Source: Marmoricola sp.
GTDB taxonomy: Bacteria; Actinomycetota; Actinomycetes; Propionibacteriales; Nocardioidaceae
Length of the DNA stretch: 64,000 bases
NCBI GenBank assembly: GCA_025964795.1
Contig: JAOPYC010000060.1
Coordinates: 1-64,000, forward strand
Direction: 5' to 3'
Shown: piece by piece, positions 1-7,789 of the stretch
Position numbering within the stretch: position 1 is the first letter of the stretch
Layout: each line of letters starts with the position of its first letter
Translations under genes and position numbers: made by a program
The notes under the pieces: model-generated
What the model was told of the DNA's origin: nothing
Database searches by the model: none
Seen by the model: only the letters and a program-made list of their open reading frames with translations

Positions 1-128
1 CCGGCCTGCAGCAACGCCTCGATCAACACCGACGGGATCCCACACAACCCGAACCCACCCACCGACAACCGCGCGCCATCGCGAATGTCCCCGACCGCCT
101 CGGCCGCACTGCCCACAACCTTGTCCAC
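1..128 (-). CDS. scoA: 3-oxoacid CoA-transferase subunit A, N-terminal fragment
   Basis: Only the first 42 codons are inside the window; the gene runs off the left edge. The translated piece starts [12 protein letters not shown] and contains [16 protein letters not shown], the glycine-rich CoA-binding start typical of subunit A of succinyl-CoA:3-ketoacid (3-oxoacid) CoA-transferases. This enzyme moves CoA between succinyl-CoA and a 3-keto acid and normally works with a subunit B encoded next to it, here presumably beyond the edge. The GTG start at 128 is preceded by GGAGG at a 7-nt spacing. It is divergent from the ArsA-type gene. The call rests on one short but very characteristic motif; substrate specificity cannot be judged. 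Confidence 0.8.
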   Translation of the reverse strand, partial: MDKVVGSAAEAVGDIRDGARLSVGGFGLCGIPSVLIEALLQA

Positions 129-201
129 GTCGACACCTCCGCCGCGATCCTGCCACGCCGGACGTGCCCGAGGTCACCCCGGACGGCGGCCAGGGCGCGG
201 C

Positions 202-207
202 TACGCT
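202..207 (+). promoter_or_regulatory. -10 box of a leaderless promoter (TACGCT)
   Basis: TACGCT lies 7 nt before the ATG at 215, and no Shine-Dalgarno sequence is visible. This is the spacing expected when transcription starts at or near the start codon. It supports the 215 start over the upstream GTG at 164. Confidence 0.5.
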
Positions 208-214
208 CGACGTC

Positions 215-1249
215 ATGCCCGCCCAGGAGAAGACCGCACCTGCGCCGAGGCCGGCCGACCGTACGCCGGACTGGCCGGAGGTGCAGCTGCACATCGTCAC
301 CGGCAAAGGCGGCACCGGCAAGACCACCGTGGCCGCCGCCCTCGCCCTGGCGCTGGCGGCCCGGGGCAAGAGCGTGCTGCTCTGCGAGGTCGAGGGCCGC
401 CAGGGCATCGCCCAGCTCTTCGACGTGCCGCCGCTGCCCTACGAGGAGCGCCTGCTCGCGCGCGGCACCACCGGGTCCGGCGACGTCTACGCCCTGTCCA
501 TCGACGCGGAGTCCGCGCTGCTGGAGTACCTCGACATGTACTACCGCCTCGGCCGCGCCGGCAAGGCGCTCGACCGCTTCGGCGTCGTCGAGTTCGCCAC
601 CACCATCGCCCCCGGCGTGCGCGACGTGCTGCTCACCGGCAAGGTCTATGAAGCCGCCAACCGCAACCGCCGCAACAAGGGCGCCCGCCACTACGACGCG
701 ATCGTGCTGGACGCACCCCCGACGGGTCGGATCGCGCAGTTCCTCACCGTCAACAACGAGCTGGCCGGCCTCGCCAAGGTGGGGCCGATCAAGGCCCAGG
801 CCGACACCGTCACCACCCTCCTGCGTTCACCGCGTACGGCGATCCACCTGGTCACGGTGCTCGAGGAGATGCCCGTCCAGGAGACCGGCGACGGGATCAA
901 GGAGCTCAGTGGCGGCGGCCTGCCGGTCGGCGGTGTCATCGTCAACATGGTGCGCCCGCAGGACCTCGACGCGGAGGAGCGCCAGGAGCTGCTCGACGAC
1001 ACGGTCGACCGGGGCGCGCTGGTGACCAGCCTGGACAAGATCGGGATCCCCGCCGAGGACGAGCTGGTGGACGCCCTGCTCGAGGAGGGCCGCCACCACG
1101 CCGAGCGGCGCCGGCTCGAGGACACCCAGCGGGCGCTGATCGACGCGCTCGAGGTGCCGTCCTACGAGCTGCCTCTGCTGCCCGGCGGCGTCGACCTGGG
1201 TGGCCTCTACGAGCTGGCCGCCGCGCTGACGGAAGGCGGCCTGGCATGA
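215..1249 (+). CDS. ArsA/Get3-type ATPase, first of a pair
   Basis: This 344-residue protein carries the deviant Walker A motif GKGGTGKTTVAAAL near residue 30 and a DAPPTGR switch further on, as in the ArsA/Get3 branch of the MinD-like ATPases. It is the first of two such genes followed by a WhiB gene and a class A PBP gene. That order matches Rv3679–Rv3680–whiB4–ponA2 of Mycobacterium tuberculosis and the wblA region of Streptomyces. In actinobacteria these ATPases are not established arsenite pumps; their client is uncertain. The start at 215 is preferred because of a TACGCT box 7 nt upstream; an in-frame GTG at 164 is the alternative. It overlaps the next gene by ATGA, so the two are probably translated together as a heterodimer. 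Confidence 0.85.
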   Translation: MPAQEKTAPAPRPADRTPDWPEVQLHIVTGKGGTGKTTVAAALALALAARGKSVLLCEVEGRQGIAQLFDVPPLPYEERLLARGTTGSGDVYALSIDAESALLEYLDMYYRLGRAGKALDRFGVVEFATTIAPGVRDVLLTGKVYEAANRNRRNKGARHYDAIVLDAPPTGRIAQFLTVNNELAGLAKVGPIKAQADTVTTLLRSPRTAIHLVTVLEEMPVQETGDGIKELSGGGLPVGGVIVNMVRPQDLDAEERQELLDDTVDRGALVTSLDKIGIPAEDELVDALLEEGRHHAERRRLEDTQRALIDALEVPSYELPLLPGGVDLGGLYELAAALTEGGLA

Positions 1250-2514
1250 GCCCAGGCAAGGCCGCCAAGGCCACCACCCACCAGAGCAGCCGGGCCAGCG
1301 CCCGCATCGGGCCGCTGGTCGCCGCCCACGACCCGGCCCTGGTGCTCGATGTGGACGCGCTGCTCGACGACCCGAACCGCAACGTCATCGTCTGCTGCGG
1401 CTCCGGCGGCGTCGGGAAGACCACCACCTCCGCCTCGCTGGCGCTGCGTGCGGCCGAGCGTGGCCGCAAGGTCGTCGTGCTGACCATCGACCCGGCCCGG
1501 CGGCTCGCGCAGTCGATGGGCATCGAGGCCCTCGACAACATCCCGCGGCCGGTGCCCGGGGTGGTCTCGACAGGCTCGACGGGCGGTCGGCCGGGCGGCT
1601 CGCTCGACGCGATGATGCTCGACATGAAGCGGACCTTCGACGAGGTCGTGCAGGGCCAGGCCAGCCCGGAGAAGGCCGCGCAGATCCTGGAGAACCCGTT
1701 CTACATCGCCGTCTCGAGCTCGTTCGCGGGGACGCAGGAGTACATGGCGATGGAGAAGCTGGGCCAGCTCGACAAGGACGCCCGCAAGACCGGCCGCTGG
1801 GACCTGATCATCGTGGACACCCCGCCCTCTCGCAGCGCCCTGGACTTCCTGGACGCACCCGAGCGGCTGTCCAGCTTCCTCGACGGGCGGTTCATGAAGC
1901 TGCTGCTGATGCCGGCCCGTGGTCCGGCCCGGCTGATGACGGCCGGCTTCGGGATGGTCACCAACGCGATCACCAAGATCATCGGCGCCCAGGTGCTGAC
2001 GGACATGAAGTCCTTCGTCGCCGCGTTCGACACGCTCTTCGGTGGCTTCCGCCAGCGGGCGCAGCGGACCTTCGAGCTGCTCCAGGACAGTCGTACGGCG
2101 TTCCTGGTGATCGCCGCCCCCGAACCGGACGCGCTGCGCGAGGCGGCGTACTTCGTCGAACGGCTCCGCCAGGAGCGGATGCCGCTCGCGGGACTCGTGG
2201 TCAACCGGGCGAGCAGCAACCCACCGGGTGACCTGTCGGCCAACGCGGCGATGACGGGGGTGGAGAAGCTGCGGACCTCCGGGGAGGACCACGGCCTGGC
2301 GGCCGGGCTGCTGCGACTGCACGCCGACCGGAAGATCGTCGTGGAGCGCGAGAAGCGGCTGACGCGACGGTTCGCGACCAGCCATCCCGACGTACCCACG
2401 GCCGTCTTGCCGGCCCTGTCGACCGACGTGCACGACCTCGAGGGCCTGCGCCGCATCGGCGACCTGCTCGGGGCCCAGGTGGACCACGGCAGTCGCCGCG
2501 CGAGCACGCCCTAG
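1246..2514 (+). CDS. ArsA/Get3-type ATPase, second of a pair
   Basis: The 422-residue product has CGSGGVGKTTTSASLAL (deviant Walker A) near residue 50, then TIDPARRLAQSMG and VDTPPSR, the expected ArsA switch motifs. It starts inside the stop codon of the preceding ArsA gene (ATGA), indicating translational coupling. It is the likely counterpart of Rv3680, next to the convergent whiB4-type gene, whose stop lies 2 nt away. Oddity: around residues 105–117 the reading frame crosses a GTGGTCTCGACAGGCTCGAC sequence that resembles a dispersed repeat seen elsewhere in the window, giving the low-complexity stretch VVSTGSTGG in what should be a surface loop. Function beyond ATP hydrolysis is inferred only. 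Confidence 0.85.
   Translation: MSPGKAAKATTHQSSRASARIGPLVAAHDPALVLDVDALLDDPNRNVIVCCGSGGVGKTTTSASLALRAAERGRKVVVLTIDPARRLAQSMGIEALDNIPRPVPGVVSTGSTGGRPGGSLDAMMLDMKRTFDEVVQGQASPEKAAQILENPFYIAVSSSFAGTQEYMAMEKLGQLDKDARKTGRWDLIIVDTPPSRSALDFLDAPERLSSFLDGRFMKLLLMPARGPARLMTAGFGMVTNAITKIIGAQVLTDMKSFVAAFDTLFGGFRQRAQRTFELLQDSRTAFLVIAAPEPDALREAAYFVERLRQERMPLAGLVVNRASSNPPGDLSANAAMTGVEKLRTSGEDHGLAAGLLRLHADRKIVVEREKRLTRRFATSHPDVPTAVLPALSTDVHDLEGLRRIGDLLGAQVDHGSRRASTP
1561..1581. repeat. dispersed short repeat (TCGACAGGCTCG type), copy inside ArsA gene
   Basis: The core TCGACAGGCTCGAC lies in frame inside the second ArsA gene and encodes STGST. The same core is found at 44531–44547 (other strand) and 49001–49019. 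It looks like one of the small repeated elements common in actinobacterial genomes. Confidence 0.45.
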
Positions 2515-2515
2515 A

Positions 2516-2818
2516 TCAGGCGGTCTCCACCGTGCTGGTCAGCTCCTCGTGCTCCGACTTGGCGGTCTCGAGCAGCTGGCGCCACGAGGTGACGTTCGGC
2601 CGCTTGCGCAGCAGAGCACGACGCTCACGCTCGGTGAGGCCGCCCCAGACTCCCCACTCGATCTCGTTGTCCAGAGCCTCGGCCAGGCATTCGGCGCGCA
2701 CGGGGCACGCCCCACACACCGCCTTCGCCTTGTGCTGCTCGGCTCCGCGGACGAACAGCTCGTCCGGTGATGACTTCTGGCACAGGGCCACGTTCGCCCA
2801 CATCTCGTTCCAGGACAT
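2516..2818 (-). CDS. whiB4: WhiB-family iron-sulfur regulator (WhiB4/WblA type)
   Basis: The 100-residue protein has four cysteines at 13, 35, 38 and 44 in the C-x21-C-x2-C-x5-C pattern that binds a [4Fe-4S] cluster, then the GVWGG turn (residues 56–60) and a basic C-terminal segment, as in all WhiB-like proteins. Position between the ArsA pair and a divergent PonA2-type PBP identifies it as the WhiB4 (M. tuberculosis) / WblA (Streptomyces) orthologue. Those proteins are redox-responsive regulators affecting oxidative stress response or development. The ATG at 2818 has GGAGGG just upstream; a longer reading frame to 3058 would cross the promoter region and is rejected. Confidence 0.9.
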   Translation of the reverse strand: MSWNEMWANVALCQKSSPDELFVRGAEQHKAKAVCGACPVRAECLAEALDNEIEWGVWGGLTERERRALLRKRPNVTSWRQLLETAKSEHEELTSTVETA

Positions 2819-2888
2819 GTTCCCTCCAAAGTTCAGGTCCTGGGTTTTTTTACGGCTCGTCCCAATACGTCCGCTTTCAACCCATCTA

Positions 2889-2912
2889 GAGACTAGGGAG
2901 AACAAGAGTCTC
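2889..2912. promoter_or_regulatory. inverted repeat in whiB4–ponA2 divergent promoter region
   Basis: GAGACT and AGTCTC face each other across 12 nt in the A+T-richer 192-bp space between the two divergent genes. This is a possible operator; the arms are short, so it may be chance. Confidence 0.25.
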
Positions 2913-2998
2913 GAAACAGACACATGCGCATCATTCTCGTATAGTCCGAAATGACTAGATCGCGCGGGCCGTGCGGCCGGAAATGCACCCCTCTCCCC

Positions 2999-3004
2999 TA
3001 GAGT
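2999..3004 (+). promoter_or_regulatory. -10 box of a leaderless promoter (TAGAGT)
   Basis: TAGAGT is 6 nt before the ATG of the PBP gene at 3011, with no ribosome-binding site between them. Confidence 0.5.
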
Positions 3005-3010
3005 TGTGAT

Positions 3011-5278
3011 ATGCCCCGACGCCGTCCTCACCTCTCCTTCGGCACCGTCGTCTCCCACCTCGGAGTCATCGTCGCCGTCTCAGCGGTCCTGGGCGTCCTC
3101 GCCGCCGCCCTCGCCGTCCCGTTCGTCGCCGCGGTCGGCTACGGCACCAAGGCCGCCGACACCTCGATGCACAATCTTCCCGCAGAGCTGAAGGCGGCGC
3201 CCCTGGCGCAGCGCACCCGGGTCCTGGACCGCAACGGCAAGCCGATCGCGACGTTCTACGACGAGAACCGGGTCAACGTCACCCTCGACAAGGTGGCGCC
3301 GATCATGCGCCAGGCGATCATCGCGATCGAGGACTACCGCTTCTACCAGCACGGTGCGCTGGACCTGAAGGGCACGCTGCGCGCGTTCGTGAGCAACCAG
3401 ACCTCCGCGAGCGGCACCCAGGGCGGGTCCTCCATCACCCAGCAGATGGCCAAGATGACCCTGCTCACCCAGGCGAAGACGGAGGCGGAGCGCAAGGCCG
3501 CCACCGAGAACACCTACCAGCGCAAGATCCAGGAGCTGCGGCACGCGATCGCCTTCGAGCAGAACTACTCCAAGGACTGGATCCTCGAGCGCTACCTCAA
3601 CCTGGCCTACTTCGGCGACGGCGCCTACGGCATCCAGGCCGCCTCCCGGCACTACTTCTCGGTCAACGCCAGCCAGCTCGACCTGCAGCAGGCGGCCACC
3701 CTGGCCGGCCTGGTGAAGAACCCGGTCGGCTTCGACCCCACGCGCTACAAGGACCGGGCGCTGGCCCGGCGCAACGTCGTGCTCAACCGGATGGCGGAGC
3801 TCAAGGTCGCCGACCCGGTCCAGGTCGCCAAGCTGACCGCCCAGCCGCTGGGCCTCAAGGTCAGCAGCAGCCGCAACGGCTGCCTGGGCACGGTGGCGCC
3901 CTTCTTCTGCGACTACGTACGCCGCTACCTGATGGCCGACCACTCCCTGGGCAAGACCGTCGCCGACCGGGCCCAGCTGATCACCGCGGGTGGCCTGACC
4001 ATCCGGACCACGGTGGACCTGCGGTTCCAGAAGGCCGCCGAGGACGCCGCCGCCAACCGGGTCAAGGCCACCGACCAGGCCATCGGCGCCGTGGCCATGG
4101 TCAAGCCGGGCACCGGCGAGGTCCTGGGCATCGGCCAGTCGCGGCCGATGGGGCGGGAGAAGAAGAAGGGGCAGACCTTCCTCAACTACGTCGTGGACAA
4201 GAAGTACGGCGACTCCAACGGCTTCCAGGGCGGGTCGACCTTCAAGATCTTCGTGCTGGCCGCCGCGCTGGAGCAGGGACTGTCCAGCCGCACCGCCTTC
4301 GTCAGCCCCGAGCAGATGACCATCCCCAACGGCAGCTACCCCGACTGCGAGGGCAACTACCCGGCCACCGACACCCACACCTGGCACAACTCGACCACCA
4401 CGGGCAGCCCCAAGTTCGACATGTACAAGGGCACCCAGCTCTCGGTGAACACCTACTTCGCCCAGCTCGAGCGCAAGACCGGCCTGTGCGAGCCCTACGC
4501 GCTGGCCCGGGCCATGGGCGTCGACCTCACCGACCCCGGCACCGAGCGCGTCCCCGTGTTCACCCTCGGGGTCGCCGACGTCAGCCCGCTGGAGATGGCC
4601 GGCGCCTACGCCACCCTGGCCGCCCGCGGCGAGTTCTGCGAGAACCGGCCGGTCACCCAGATCCTGAACAGCGACGGCAAGGTCTTCAAGGACTACCCGA
4701 AGAAGTGCAAGCAGGTGCTGCAGCAGAACACCGCCGACACCATCAACGACATCCTCCGCGGCCTGATGGCCCCGGGCGGCTTCGGCCAGGCCCTGGTGCT
4801 GGACAAGCCCTCGGCCGGCAAGACCGGCACCATCGACGGCAACATGGCGGTGTGGTTCGACGGCTACACCCCCACGGTCGCGACCGCCGCGATGGTGGCC
4901 GGCGCCAACTCGGTCGGCAGCCACATCACCTTGAACAACCAGATCGTCGGTGGCGCCAACGTCGGCACCGCCCACGGCTCGACCACCGCGGGACCGATGT
5001 GGGCCGAGGCCATGCGGGCGATCCAGGACGACATCCCCAACGAGAGCTTCGTCAAGCCCACGGGCGCCAGCAGCAGGATCGACCTGACGGTGCCCGACGT
5101 CACCGGGCAGTCCACGCGGCGGGCCGCCGAGACCCTCGCTAACGACGGCTTCTACGTGAGCATCGGCGAGCGCCGGAACTCCAGCGAGCCCCGGGGCAGC
5201 GTGGCCGAGACCAGTCCGGCTGGCGGGCAGACCACGACTCGCGGCGCGACGATCACCCTCTACCCCTCGGGAGGCTGA
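3011..5278 (+). CDS. ponA2: class A penicillin-binding protein with PASTA domain (PonA2 type)
   Basis: This 755-residue bifunctional enzyme polymerises and cross-links peptidoglycan. An N-terminal membrane anchor (about residues 15–40) is followed by a GT51 glycosyltransferase domain with the EDYRFYQHGALD motif (catalytic Glu near 107) and GGSSITQQ. The transpeptidase domain has GSTFK (Ser near 409), SVN and KTGT (near 603). The C-terminus, from about residue 690 (DVTGQSTRRAAETL), is one PASTA repeat. The order and the neighbouring whiB4 gene match PonA2, the stress-linked PBP of mycobacteria. The ATG at 3011 fits a leaderless start. Confidence 0.92.
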   Translation: MPRRRPHLSFGTVVSHLGVIVAVSAVLGVLAAALAVPFVAAVGYGTKAADTSMHNLPAELKAAPLAQRTRVLDRNGKPIATFYDENRVNVTLDKVAPIMRQAIIAIEDYRFYQHGALDLKGTLRAFVSNQTSASGTQGGSSITQQMAKMTLLTQAKTEAERKAATENTYQRKIQELRHAIAFEQNYSKDWILERYLNLAYFGDGAYGIQAASRHYFSVNASQLDLQQAATLAGLVKNPVGFDPTRYKDRALARRNVVLNRMAELKVADPVQVAKLTAQPLGLKVSSSRNGCLGTVAPFFCDYVRRYLMADHSLGKTVADRAQLITAGGLTIRTTVDLRFQKAAEDAAANRVKATDQAIGAVAMVKPGTGEVLGIGQSRPMGREKKKGQTFLNYVVDKKYGDSNGFQGGSTFKIFVLAAALEQGLSSRTAFVSPEQMTIPNGSYPDCEGNYPATDTHTWHNSTTTGSPKFDMYKGTQLSVNTYFAQLERKTGLCEPYALARAMGVDLTDPGTERVPVFTLGVADVSPLEMAGAYATLAARGEFCENRPVTQILNSDGKVFKDYPKKCKQVLQQNTADTINDILRGLMAPGGFGQALVLDKPSAGKTGTIDGNMAVWFDGYTPTVATAAMVAGANSVGSHITLNNQIVGGANVGTAHGSTTAGPMWAEAMRAIQDDIPNESFVKPTGASSRIDLTVPDVTGQSTRRAAETLANDGFYVSIGERRNSSEPRGSVAETSPAGGQTTTRGATITLYPSGG

Positions 5279-5284
5279 CCGGGC

Positions 5285-5752
5285 TCAGGAGCCGGCGGCC
5301 AGCTGGGACCGCACCTCCGCGGCGACGACGCCGCCGTCGGCGCGACCCTTCGTCCGCGGGGTCAGGGCGCCCATGACCCGGCCCATGGCCTTCATGCCGT
5401 CGGCGCGGACGCCGAGCTCGTCGATGGTGGCGGAGACCAGGGCGACGACCTCCTCCTCGCTGAGCTGCTCGGGCAGGTAGCCCGCGATCACCTCCGCCTC
5501 GGCCCGTTCCTTGGCCGCCTGCTCGGTGCGCCCGGCACCGTCGAAGGCCTCGGCGGCCTCGCGACGCTTCTTCGACTCGGTGGTGAGCACGCCGAGCACG
5601 TCCTCGTCGCTGAGCTCCCGGGCCTCCTTGCCCGCGACCTCGGCGTTGGTCACCGCGGAGAGCACCATCCGCAGGGTCGAGGAACGCAGGGCGTCGCGCG
5701 CCTTGATCGAGGTGGTGAGGTCGGTCCGCAGGCGGTCCTTGAGATCACTCAT
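5285..5752 (-). CDS. GatB/YqeY domain protein
   Basis: The 155-residue protein begins MSDLKDRLRTDL and ends in the helical YqeY domain (GYLPEQLSEEE, then MKAMGRVMGAL), the same fold as the C-terminal tail of the GatB amidotransferase subunit. Free-standing YqeY proteins are widespread. Their role is not settled; a link to tRNA-dependent amidation is inferred from the fold. An ATG at 5761 (MTRMSDL) is an equally possible start. It converges on ponA2 with 6 nt between the stops and is divergent from the phosphoesterase gene, whose start lies only about 26 nt away. Confidence 0.85.
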   Translation of the reverse strand: MSDLKDRLRTDLTTSIKARDALRSSTLRMVLSAVTNAEVAGKEARELSDEDVLGVLTTESKKRREAAEAFDGAGRTEQAAKERAEAEVIAGYLPEQLSEEEVVALVSATIDELGVRADGMKAMGRVMGALTPRTKGRADGGVVAAEVRSQLAAGS

Positions 5753-5778
5753 GCGGGTCATTGTGGCAGCCTTGCACC

Positions 5779-6753
5779 ATGGCACCCCACTCGGTTTCCG
5801 GAGCCGATTCCCGCTCGGTCCCCCAGCGGGTGCTGCGCACCGTGGGCGCCGGTGTCGGGCTGGGAGCGCTGGCCGGCCTGGGCACGCTGGCCTACTCCGC
5901 GGGATTCGAGGTCCGCAACTTCGTCGTACGCCGGGTCGAGGTGGCAGTGCTGCCGCCGGGCCGACGCCCGCTCAAGGTGCTGCACCTCAGCGACCTGCAC
6001 CTGACCCCCTCCCAGGGTACGAAGCGGCGGTGGCTGGCCTCGCTGGCCGAGCTCGAGCCCGACCTGGTCGTCGACACCGGCGACAACCTGGCCCACATGG
6101 ACGCGGTGGACCCGGTGGTGGAGGGCCTCGGCGCGCTGCTCGACGTGCCGGGCGTGTTCGTCTTCGGGTCCAACGACTACTTCGCACCGACGGTGCGCAA
6201 CCCGGTGTGGTACCTCCTCCCCGACGACGGCAACCGCAACGTGCACACCCCGAAGCTCCCGTGGAAGGACCTGCGCGCCGCCTTCGAGTCACGCGGGTGG
6301 CGGGACCTCACCAACACCTCCGCGCGTCTCGAGGTCGGGGGGACCTCGCTGGCCTTCGTCGGCGTGGACGACCCCCACCTGGAGTACGACGACCTCGCCG
6401 CCGTGGCCGGTCCGGCGCCCACCGACGTGGACCTGCGCATCGGGGTGGCGCACGCGCCGTACCTCCGGGTGCTCGACCAGTACGCCCGCGACGGCTACGA
6501 CCTCACCCTGGCCGGCCACACCCACGGTGGCCAGGTCTGCCTGCCGGTGAAGGGCGCGATCGTGACCAACTGCGACCTCGACACCGGGCGTGCCAAGGGC
6601 CTGCACCGGCACCCGGCCGACTCGCGACCGGGCGACCCGCAGAGCTCGTGGCTGCACGTCTCGGCGGGAGCCGGCACGTCGCCGTACGCCCCGGTCCGGC
6701 TGTGCTGCCGGCCGGAAGCGACCCTGCTGACCCTGCTCCCGTTGCCTTCCTAG
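5779..6753 (+). CDS. membrane-anchored metallophosphoesterase (YkuE-like)
   Basis: The 324-residue protein has the calcineurin-type metal-binding motifs in order: HLSDLHL (about residues 70–76), DTGDN, GSND and GHTHGGQV, spaced as in the YkuE/Cda1 family of two-metal phosphoesterases. A hydrophobic segment near residues 20–45 should anchor it to the membrane with the catalytic domain outside. Relatives are tied to envelope lipid or nucleotide phosphate chemistry, but the substrate cannot be read from sequence. The ATG at 5779 is chosen over an in-frame TTG at 5761. It ends about 60 nt before tRNA-Pro. Confidence 0.85.
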   Translation: MAPHSVSGADSRSVPQRVLRTVGAGVGLGALAGLGTLAYSAGFEVRNFVVRRVEVAVLPPGRRPLKVLHLSDLHLTPSQGTKRRWLASLAELEPDLVVDTGDNLAHMDAVDPVVEGLGALLDVPGVFVFGSNDYFAPTVRNPVWYLLPDDGNRNVHTPKLPWKDLRAAFESRGWRDLTNTSARLEVGGTSLAFVGVDDPHLEYDDLAAVAGPAPTDVDLRIGVAHAPYLRVLDQYARDGYDLTLAGHTHGGQVCLPVKGAIVTNCDLDTGRAKGLHRHPADSRPGDPQSSWLHVSAGAGTSPYAPVRLCCRPEATLLTLLPLPS

Positions 6754-6811
6754 GGTCCGTCCCCACCCCGGTCAGGCCACCCGGAACCCTCCGGTAGACT
6801 TCCCACGCCTT

Positions 6812-6885
6812 CGGGGTGTGGCGCAGCTTGGTAGCGCGCGTCGTTCGGGACGACGAGGCCGCAGGTTCAAATCCTGTCACCCCGA
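6812..6885 (+). tRNA. tRNA-Pro (anticodon CGG)
   Basis: A full cloverleaf folds: acceptor CGGGGTG/CACCCCG, D-loop AGCTTGGTAG, anticodon stem CGTCG/CGACG around the loop TTCGGGA (anticodon CGG), and T-arm GCAGGTTCAAATCCTGT. Discriminator A at 6885; CCA is not encoded. Confidence 0.95.
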
Positions 6886-6897
6886 CTCAGTGCCTTC

Positions 6898-6936
6898 GCA
6901 GCTCCCGGCCCCACCGATTGTGGGACCGGGAGCTGC
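6898..6936 (+). terminator. hairpin terminator downstream of tRNA-Pro
   Basis: GCAGCTCCCGG and CCGGGAGCTGC form an 11-bp stem, continued after one mismatch by CCCAC/GTGGG around a CGATT loop. It is very stable and there is no strong T-tract, as is usual in this group. Confidence 0.75.
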
Positions 6937-7066
6937 GTCGTTCCCGGCCTCGAGCGGGTGGCCCCGAGGCGGAAGTCCCCGTTCTGCCACGGGCACTCCC
7001 GGGAGGCTGCTAGCGTCCGCGAACAGCGTCTCCAGACATCAGGGGGCCTCGGGCCGAGGAGTGCGC

Positions 7067-7753
7067 ATGACAGCCGAAGGCACCGGGCTCAGCCGGCGCA
7101 CCGTGATGCGCGGCGCCGCGTGGAGCGTGCCGGTGATCAGCCTCGCGGCGGTGGCGCCGGCGTACGCCGCGAGCGGTGACGGCGACCTGCTGCTCGACTC
7201 CAGCACCTACGACCCGGCCAGCGGGCAGGGCAGCTTCGTCCTCCAGCTGGACCCGGCCCCCGGGCCGGGACTGGACACGGGCTACTTCGTGTTCTCCGAC
7301 CCGGACTTCGCCGTCCAGAACGCGTCGTACGCCGTCAACACGGGCGACTCCATCGTCTCGGTCGACTACGACTACGCCAACCCTCCTGGGCCGGACTCGT
7401 TCACCATCACGGTCAACATCCCGGGCTACACGATGCTGATCATCAACGAGCCGGCCGTCACGGGGACGCTCACCCTGACGCAGAGCTCCTACTCCTCCGA
7501 CAACGGGATCGGGCAGATCCGCGCGAACCTCACTCCCTCGCCGGGACCCGCACTCGACGAGAGCTACGTGACGTTCGCCGACCCCGGCACCAGGATGTCG
7601 CCGGAGGGGTACTTCGAGTACCTCGACAGCCCGACGAACAGCCAGATCAACCTCGTCTACTACGCCGCCGCCTTGCCGCGGCCGACCACCGTCGACGCCA
7701 CCATCACGATTCCTGGGTACGCACCGCTGCACGTGACCCAGATCGACCCCTGA
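7067..7753 (+). CDS. exported protein with Tat-type signal peptide, function unknown
   Basis: The 228-residue protein starts MTAEGTGLSRRTVMRGAAW, a twin-arginine signal (SRRTVMR) followed by a hydrophobic stretch and AYAAS for cleavage near residue 37. The mature part is about 190 residues, acidic, rich in Ser, Thr, Tyr and Pro, and predicted all-beta. It contains two related halves: SSTYDPASGQGSFVLQLDPAPGPGLD is echoed by SSYSSDNGIGQIRANLTPSPGPALD, and FSDPDFAVQNASY by FADPGTRMSPEGY. I do not recognise the family. GAGGAG stands 6 nt before the ATG, and TAGCGT near 7010 could be the -10 box. It points towards the BY-kinase gene and may be a surface protein of the same locus. Confidence 0.75.
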   Translation: MTAEGTGLSRRTVMRGAAWSVPVISLAAVAPAYAASGDGDLLLDSSTYDPASGQGSFVLQLDPAPGPGLDTGYFVFSDPDFAVQNASYAVNTGDSIVSVDYDYANPPGPDSFTITVNIPGYTMLIINEPAVTGTLTLTQSSYSSDNGIGQIRANLTPSPGPALDESYVTFADPGTRMSPEGYFEYLDSPTNSQINLVYYAAALPRPTTVDATITIPGYAPLHVTQIDP

Positions 7754-7789
7754 CGGGAAAGGGACGTCCTCCCGCGACGCAGGGGTGAC

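Noticed and set aside
2819-3058. N-terminal extension of the WhiB protein
   Set aside because: It would cover the divergent promoter region and the ATG at 2818 has a good ribosome-binding site and family length.
3080-4975. Long open frame on the minus strand opposite ponA2 (631 codons)
   Set aside because: It is the mirror of a strong coding gene in G+C-rich DNA, rich in Gly, Ala, Arg and His with no domain; typical shadow.
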